Shown here one piece after another: positions 58,301-64,000 of a stretch of 64,000 nucleotides of DNA (position 1 is its first letter; every line of letters begins with the position of its first letter). The position numbers and the translations under genes are program-made. The DNA is from Manihot esculenta (Eukaryota; Streptophyta; Magnoliopsida; Malpighiales; Euphorbiaceae). The stretch lies in contig NC_035172.2 in assembly GCF_001659605.2 (NCBI RefSeq), positions 31,857,342-31,921,341 on the forward strand. Reading direction: 5' to 3'. The notes below the pieces were generated by a model, which was given only the letters and a program-made list of their open reading frames with translations, was not told the DNA's origin and ran no database searches.

Positions 58301-60150
58301 AATTAAAATTTATTTTATTTATAATTCTTATAATTTTACTGCTATTAAGAAAGAATATATATATATAAAGATAAGAATAATTTTTTTTAATCAATGGTTC
58401 TTATGTATTAATTAAAAAAAATTAAAAATCCATTTAAAAAAAATTAAAAATAACATCATTTTTAAATAATTTATTATCTTTTTTTAATAAAGTCAAAGAA
58501 ATATATATAATATATATGTTTTATTTTATTTTATGATAATTTATTGTTTTAAAATATTTTTTAATTTTTAATATTAAAGTTTTATTTCAGAATAAAATAA
58601 TAATTATCTAAAATTAATGTTATTATAAATATGTATAAAATTATGTAAATAACTATTTGAAAATTTTATTCATTAACCTTTAAAATAAAATAATAATTAA
58701 TAAATAATTTCTTAATAAAATTTTATATTATTATTTTAAATATAAAAATATTATATATTTAAAATAAATTAATAAATAATATTCTTAATACAATTGCTTA
58801 AATACTAAAATTTTATCTTTAAAATAATTAAATTAATATTAAAAAATTACTCATTAATGTTTAAAATTAAATTGTATCTAATTAATATTTTTATTATTAA
58901 TAAAGTTTTTAGTTAATTTAAAAATAAAATGTAAAAATATTAATTACATTATTAAAATAAAATAATAATTAATTAATAAATTGTGTGAGTAAATATATAA
59001 AAAAAGTAAAATAAAAAATAAAAGAGAGAATAAAAATAGAAAATAAATAATAAGAAAAAATATTTTTTTATTTATATTAATTTGAAAACATGTAATAGTA
59101 AGTAAAAAGAATTTAATTTAAATTTTTATCTATAAATTTTAAAATATTTTAATAACTACGGATTTGAACTTTTTTTTCTGAATAGAACGGATTTGAACTT
59201 TACCATTTTTTATATATTTATTTTCGATTTTCACTTTTATGTAACTTTCATATTTTTCATATTATTTAATTTTAATTTCTGAATAATTTTATTTTTTTAT
59301 TAAAATATTTTTTAAAAATAAAAAATATATCGGAACACAATTTATATTAATAATATATAATTTCGATTAAAAATTAATTTAAATTATTTAAATTAATTTC
59401 AAATCTAATTATTATTATAAATAAATTTTGAATACGTTTATTTATTTTTTTAACTAATAATTTATATAAAAAATATTTTTTATTAATGATTTTTATTTAA
59501 AAAATTTAATATTTTTAAAAAATACTTAATTTTTAATTTTTAAGTAAAAATATATAATAATATTATAAATATTATTATAAAATATATATTTATAGTAAAT
59601 TAATTATTTATATAAATAAATTATAAATAACATTTAAATTTAATTCGAATAATATTATTTTTTTAAATTTTAACTCATTTTAAATTCAATTATAATTAAC
59701 CAAACTAATTCTATTAGGATAGAATGAAATCAAATATCTAAAAATATTTCTCTTGCCGTTCATAAAAAAATATAAATTTTTTATTCACTTTTATCAGCAG
59801 AATTATTTTTACAGTAAGTACGTTTTAATGAAATTTAAAAAAAAAAAAAACTCAAAAGATTTTATTTATCATAATCTAAAAAATTATTTTATTAATAATA
59901 AAAAATCATCCCTAATAATTGAAGTAATCAAATTGGATATACATCAATATTTTTTAAAAAGCACATCAAGTGGTTTAGAAGGAAAATCTATAAAGTGAAT
60001 AATGAGATGGCGAAAAGATGATTATTAAAAACAAACATAATCACTTTCTTTTAGCACGCCATCTCTTGGTCTTCGTCTCTGTCTAAACAAATTAGGCATA
60101 TGCCTAACCACATGTATTTTTTACCTTAATTTAAAAAGGTAGCTTTTCAT
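55307..60150. other. Intergenic DNA, AT-rich
   Basis: 55900-57600 is less AT-rich and holds short frames without motifs (for example 56395-56649 and 57303-57527). An 18-bp perfect palindrome AGCACAGGCGCCTGTGCT lies at 57423-57440. 57650-60050 is extremely AT-rich. I see no gene, though a non-coding RNA at 55900-57600 cannot be excluded. Confidence 0.5.
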
Positions 60151-60155
60151 ATCAT

Positions 60156-60864
60156 TAGGGGTAAATAAACCAAACCGTTTGTGAGCTATTCGAGGTTCAA
60201 TTCGATAAAAACTCGACCGAGCTCGACTCGATTTCTAAACGAGCCAAGCTCGAGTTTAATTTTCAGACTCGTTTGGTAAACGAGCCAAGCTTGAGCTCCA
60301 TAGTATTCAGCTCGTTTCTGAGCTTTCATGAACAGGCTCGCGAATAGGCTCGTGAACAGTCTCATTTAGCAAACTGAAATTACTATCATAAAAGAAATAA
60401 ACTCAAACCCTGCATATTCTTTAATGAGTTAAATCTAAATTTTTTAAAATTCACCTCTATATAGTTTAGTTATACTCTTAAACTTGTATATATTTGGATC
60501 ATTAAGATTTAAAAACTCATTTTTATAAGTTTAAATGCTAATTTGTAGATATACTTATTTAACTAAAATTATTTTAGTTTTAAACTAAAACTCAGTATAC
60601 ATGTAAATAAATTAAATTACTCGTGAACTATTCGAGACTTAACTCGATAAAAGCTCGACTCAGCTCGATAAAAGCTCGACTCAGTTCGATAAAAGCTCGA
60701 CTCGTCTAAGCTCGTTTGCTAAACGAGGCAAGCTTGAGCTTCTTAATACTCGACTCGAGTTCGATATGAGTAAAGCTCGAATTCGGCTCGAGCTCGAAAA
60801 AATTTTAACGAACCAAGTTTGAGCTCTTCAAAACTCAGCTCGGCTCGATTCGTTTACACCCCTA
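60156..60864. repeat. GAGCTCGA-rich MITE (hAT-type ends)
   Basis: The ends are TAGGGGTAAATAAAC and GTTTACACCCCTA, an imperfect inverted pair of the TAGGGGTGTAAAC type seen in hAT-like non-autonomous elements. Both flanks inside are full of AGCTCGA, CTCGTTT and AAACGAGCC words, giving strong self-complementarity. The middle (about 60370-60620) is AT-rich. Flanking 8-mers (CATATCAT and CTAGTCAC) do not match, so the target duplication is not confirmed. Confidence 0.6.
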
Positions 60865-62512
60865 CTAGTCACAAATTTAAATGAGAGTTAATAGTAATGA
60901 AGTCTATATTTTTAATTTTATTATAATTACATTTTATAGTTTTTCTAATTAAAATTTAATTTCTTAAAATTATTTTAATTATAATATTATTAAATTTGTA
61001 GTAAATGCTTTTATTAAATAGCTAAATTTTTAAAAAAAATTATAAAAATGAGATATTTTTGGAGTATTATAATGTTTATTGGGACATTAAACAATAGTGG
61101 AAGATGAGTAACAAAATAGAATTGGGAATTTATTTATAGTGACGAGGCAGAAAAGATGGGTACTTTTATTTTTTAATGGGAAGAAGTTGAGAGACATCAC
61201 CACGTCTTCTAAGGATAAATGGAACAGAAGTTACTCTCTGCCAGACATGTGACACTGATTCAACAGTGCGTGTATCTGGCCCCACCACTCTTTTACTCAC
61301 GCTCACTATTGCTACCCTACCTAATTAATTCTTTTTACTTTCATTCTTTTTAATTAAAGTAAATCTCAGTTTTTTCTATAAATTGATTTTTAAATATTAT
61401 AGTTACTAATAAAATTTTATATTTCATACATGTAATTTTTCAAATTAAAAATCTCTAATTTCTCTATAAAAAATTAAGTATTTATATATATATATATATA
61501 TATAGTTATTCCAATGATTATGAAATTGTAGAATTGAAATTAAGAGGGAATTGAGTACAAGTTTTTCATCCTAAAATTCAACTACCAACGAGCTTGGTAG
61601 AAAACTTCACACTTTTCTTTGACTGTGATGAGAAAATTCATAATCAATTGCTTCATAGTTACATTAATTTCCATCACTTTGCCTAACAAATAATTATTAC
61701 TTACCACAATATTGTCCTCTGCTTTTTTTCAAATATAAATTTGTCAGGATTTTTTATCAAAACCAAAAAAAATTATGTACATAATTAAATGATTGATATT
61801 ATAAAAATTAAATCACTCATTTTATTAGTGTAAATGCTAAAAGAAAAGAAAAAAAAAATGAAAGAATTTGATGGGGATGGAGCGTTGATGTACAAAAAAT
61901 AAATGGTAAGGGAGAGATGGAACAGTGAGTCCAACGTGAAATAAGTGAGAGCATTAATAACGGTCTAGATTTTACATTATTCCTCCTCACGGATATACCC
62001 TTTATTATGGGAGAGTAAAACTTAATACTTCTTAAATTTACTCACATTTATTTTATTATTAAATTAAATTTGTGACTGCTTTTTATTATTATCTTAAATT
62101 CAAATTTTATTAGAATAAGTTTTAATAATTTATTATTAAATTTAGAATGAATTAAAATTTAAAATTAATATTTAAACTGAATTTGATTTGAGATTTATAT
62201 ATTGAAAAATATTATTTATATAAATAATTGTTTTGACAAATTTTATATAAATAATTTATAAAATATTAATTTAAAAATTATTAATTAAAAACATATTTTT
62301 AAATAAATTATTAATTAAAATATATAAAATTAATTGAATTTAAGTGTTGTATGAATAATTATAATTAGATTTAGAATAACTAAAATAATTTAATTAAAAT
62401 TTTAACGTTCTAATTTTAAATCAACTTTTCACGATTTCAAATGTTAAAAATATTAATTGAGTTTATAATTAATTAAATAGGGTATTTTTGCAGTTTGGTA
62501 CCAATTGTCATC
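60865..62512. other. AT-rich intergenic DNA
   Basis: Includes a (TA)n tract at about 61484-61503. No gene or clear repeat. Confidence 0.55.
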
Positions 62513-62525
62513 TCTAGCCTCGAGT

Positions 62526-63168
62526 TGACTTGGCATCGATTCGATTCAAACCGTCAACTGGATCAGTCAATTGGTTTTATTTTGTAGATTGGATCAAAGT
62601 CTTAAATCAGGTAGTCGGTTACAGGTCTCCTCTTTAAAATTAAAATTAATATTAAAATTGAGTTCAAATTTAATTTAATTTTTAATTTTTAAAATAAAAC
62701 ATTTTATAAAATTATTTCACTTAAAATTTATATAGGTAAGTTAAATGATTAAATAATCAAATTTAAATTTTTTTTTATAAAGATATTATTTTTATTTAAA
62801 TGTAATATTTTTTATTTTTATATTATATAAATATTATTTTATTTTTCAATCATGTAAATAAAATATTTTGTGCATTTTATTTATTTAATTAAATATTAAT
62901 TCAATAGTATTTAAAATTTATATTTATTTTTTATATTTCATTTAAATTTATAATTTTTAAATTTTTTAAATTCCAAATCGAATTGACTTTAAAATTTAAA
63001 TTTAATTGAAACTGAAATAGAAATGATAAAAATTATAACCGTAATGGCTGTAGAACTGAATCAAAATTGAATTTATTTTTGAACCGTCATAAATCAATCT
63101 GATTCTGATTTGATCCTTAAATTAAATCAAATCACCATTTTTGAACCGAAACAGGCTCTTTGTCCAGG
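62526..63168. mobile_element. 643-bp insertion with 13-bp target duplication, near RLP44
   Basis: TCTAGCCTCGAGT occurs at 62513-62525 and again at 63169-63181, directly bordering a 643-bp AT-rich segment with CGATTCGATTC, GAACCG and GAATC words near its ends. A long, exact direct repeat at both borders points to target-site duplication by retroposition (LINE/SINE style), or less likely a Mutator-like element. The right border is about 330 bp upstream of the RLP44 TATA box. Confidence 0.65.
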
Positions 63169-63181
63169 TCTAGCCTCGAGT

Positions 63182-63683
63182 CCCCAAGCTCTACATTATG
63201 TTCTACACCAAACAATTGCCCTGGAATTTCAAGCGTAATTACCTGAATACCCTCCATCACTTTCTTCATTTCCGTCTTGTCCCTTTCTTGCGCTTCAAAT
63301 CATACGTGCAGGTCACTACCCCACCCCTCTTCACTTCCTCTTACTTCCATTTTCAGGGTCACCAACTCTTCCCCCCAAGCCCCAGCCCTCCACCTCCACC
63401 TTCACCTTCACCTTCCTTCTCTTTGTCTCTCCTCTCCCAAAACCTTCACCTGAATTCAATTCCTTAATTTTCATACAGTCACTTGCACAAATAGAAACAG
63501 TCCTCTATAGATATATATATGTTTTCCTCTCCAAGGTGAGTGTCCTCTAAATGAAACAACATAAATACAGTAGCACCCATTTCTTCTCTCTCTGTATTTC
63601 TTGCCCTTTGAATCTCAACCTGAGAAATAAAGAAATCTAATCAAGAATTTGATCCTACTTTTCTTTTTTCTTTGTCTTTCTAA
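63182..63683 (+). promoter_or_regulatory. RLP44 promoter and 5' UTR
   Basis: GC- and CT-rich DNA with short CCTCCACCTCCACCTTCACC repeats (about 63388-63412), then TCTATAGATATATATATG (about 63503-63520) as TATA candidate about 165 bp before the ATG, and a CT-rich leader. The frame 63198-63467 across this part is low-complexity and lies on promoter DNA, so I do not call it a gene. Confidence 0.55.
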
Positions 63684-64000
63684 ATGGGTGTTTGGTCTCT
63701 ACTTCTTCTTCTTACAATCTTCAGCTCTTCTAATCTCTCAGTATCAGATCCAAATGATGAAGCATGCTTAACCCACCTTAGTCAATCCTTAAAAGACCCG
63801 ACAAACTCCCTTCAAAACTGGACAAAACCCAATCTTGCAAACCCATGTTCTGGTTTTAACTCATATCTCTCTGGTGCTACTTGCAACAATGGCAGAATCT
63901 ACAAGCTTTCACTTACTAATCTCTCTCTTCAAGGCTCAATATCTCCTTATATTTCCAACTGCACTAATCTGCAGACTCTTGACCTCTCCTCCAACTCTCT
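63684..64000 (+). CDS. RLP44: Receptor-like protein 44, 5' part (runs off the window)
   Basis: The first 105 codons are visible. The start ATG follows a CT-rich leader and opens a signal peptide (about residues 1-21, [13 protein letters not shown]). Next is the LRR N-cap with [19 protein letters not shown] and [10 protein letters not shown], then [19 protein letters not shown] and the first LRR ([16 protein letters not shown]). The wording matches RLP44, a small LRR receptor-like protein with four LRRs, one membrane span and no kinase. It sits in the plasma membrane, senses pectin state and couples it to the BRI1/BAK1 brassinosteroid receptor. The transmembrane part lies beyond 64000, so completeness cannot be judged. 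Confidence 0.9.
   Translation, partial: MGVWSLLLLLTIFSSSNLSVSDPNDEACLTHLSQSLKDPTNSLQNWTKPNLANPCSGFNSYLSGATCNNGRIYKLSLTNLSLQGSISPYISNCTNLQTLDLSSNS

Noticed and set aside
63198..63467. 89-codon frame ending in a Pro/Ser-rich run
   Set aside because: CT-rich promoter/leader DNA of RLP44; composition follows the CCTCCACCTT repeats.

Overview
This 64-kb window is nuclear DNA of a flowering plant. The evidence is spliced genes with GT/AG introns, plant-only transcription factor families (GRF, AINTEGUMENTA), a plant microRNA precursor, and L1-type, Ty1/copia, Ty3/gypsy and TRIM elements in a very AT-rich background. A rosid eudicot, possibly Euphorbiaceae (cassava or rubber-tree type), is my inference from the general look of the LTR families and genes. 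It is not proven.

1-16 kb is a nest of retroelements. The oldest layer is a decayed L1-type LINE on the minus strand: ORF1 at 15.7-13.2 kb, endonuclease in two halves at 13.1-12.9 and 7.9-7.3 kb, reverse transcriptase at 6.8-4.4 kb, and 3' end at 1.1-0 kb. It has been hit by an old TRIM (5071-6169, TSD TAGGA) that holds a young TRIM (5435-6021, TSD CTAGT). It has also been hit by a copia element (7942-12939, TSD GAAGT) that holds a gypsy solo LTR (10518-12726, TSD ACAGT), and by a near-perfect fold-back composite (13710-14817, TSD TTGTA). A truncated gypsy end with a tRNA-Asp primer site (2216-4393) sits between two copies of the same LINE segment, which indicates local rearrangement.

17.5-25.1 kb is a second, decayed copia element (gag-PR-INT-RT-RNase H) carrying a deletion derivative of the same gypsy family (19997-22276, TSD ACTAA). 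Its 3' edge abuts a possible broken host gene (25143-25506).

25.5-36.6 kb is AT-rich and gene-poor. It holds a convincing MIR482/2118-type hairpin (29338-29471): the reverse complement of its mature arm encodes the NBS-LRR P-loop GMGGVGK. A site II/telo-box/TATA promoter lies about 0.5 kb upstream.

36.6-64 kb is the gene-bearing part. It contains a GRF transcription factor (minus strand, 3 exons, miR396 site kept), a single-exon short-chain dehydrogenase (43342-44181), AINTEGUMENTA (49165-52254, nine exons including a 9-nt micro-exon), and the first 317 nt of RLP44 (from 63684). These are independent genes. GRF and ANT both promote organ growth, RLP44 links cell-wall state to brassinosteroid signalling, and miR482 controls NBS-LRR defence genes. 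MITE-like repeats and microsatellites fill the spaces.

I found no tRNA, rRNA or CRISPR feature and no clearly new protein system. The most unusual signals are (a) TRIM LTRs carrying a U-snRNA-type USE plus TATA at a fixed 24-bp gap in all four LTRs, and (b) a palindromic element whose termini and 5-bp TSD look like those of the local gypsy LTRs.
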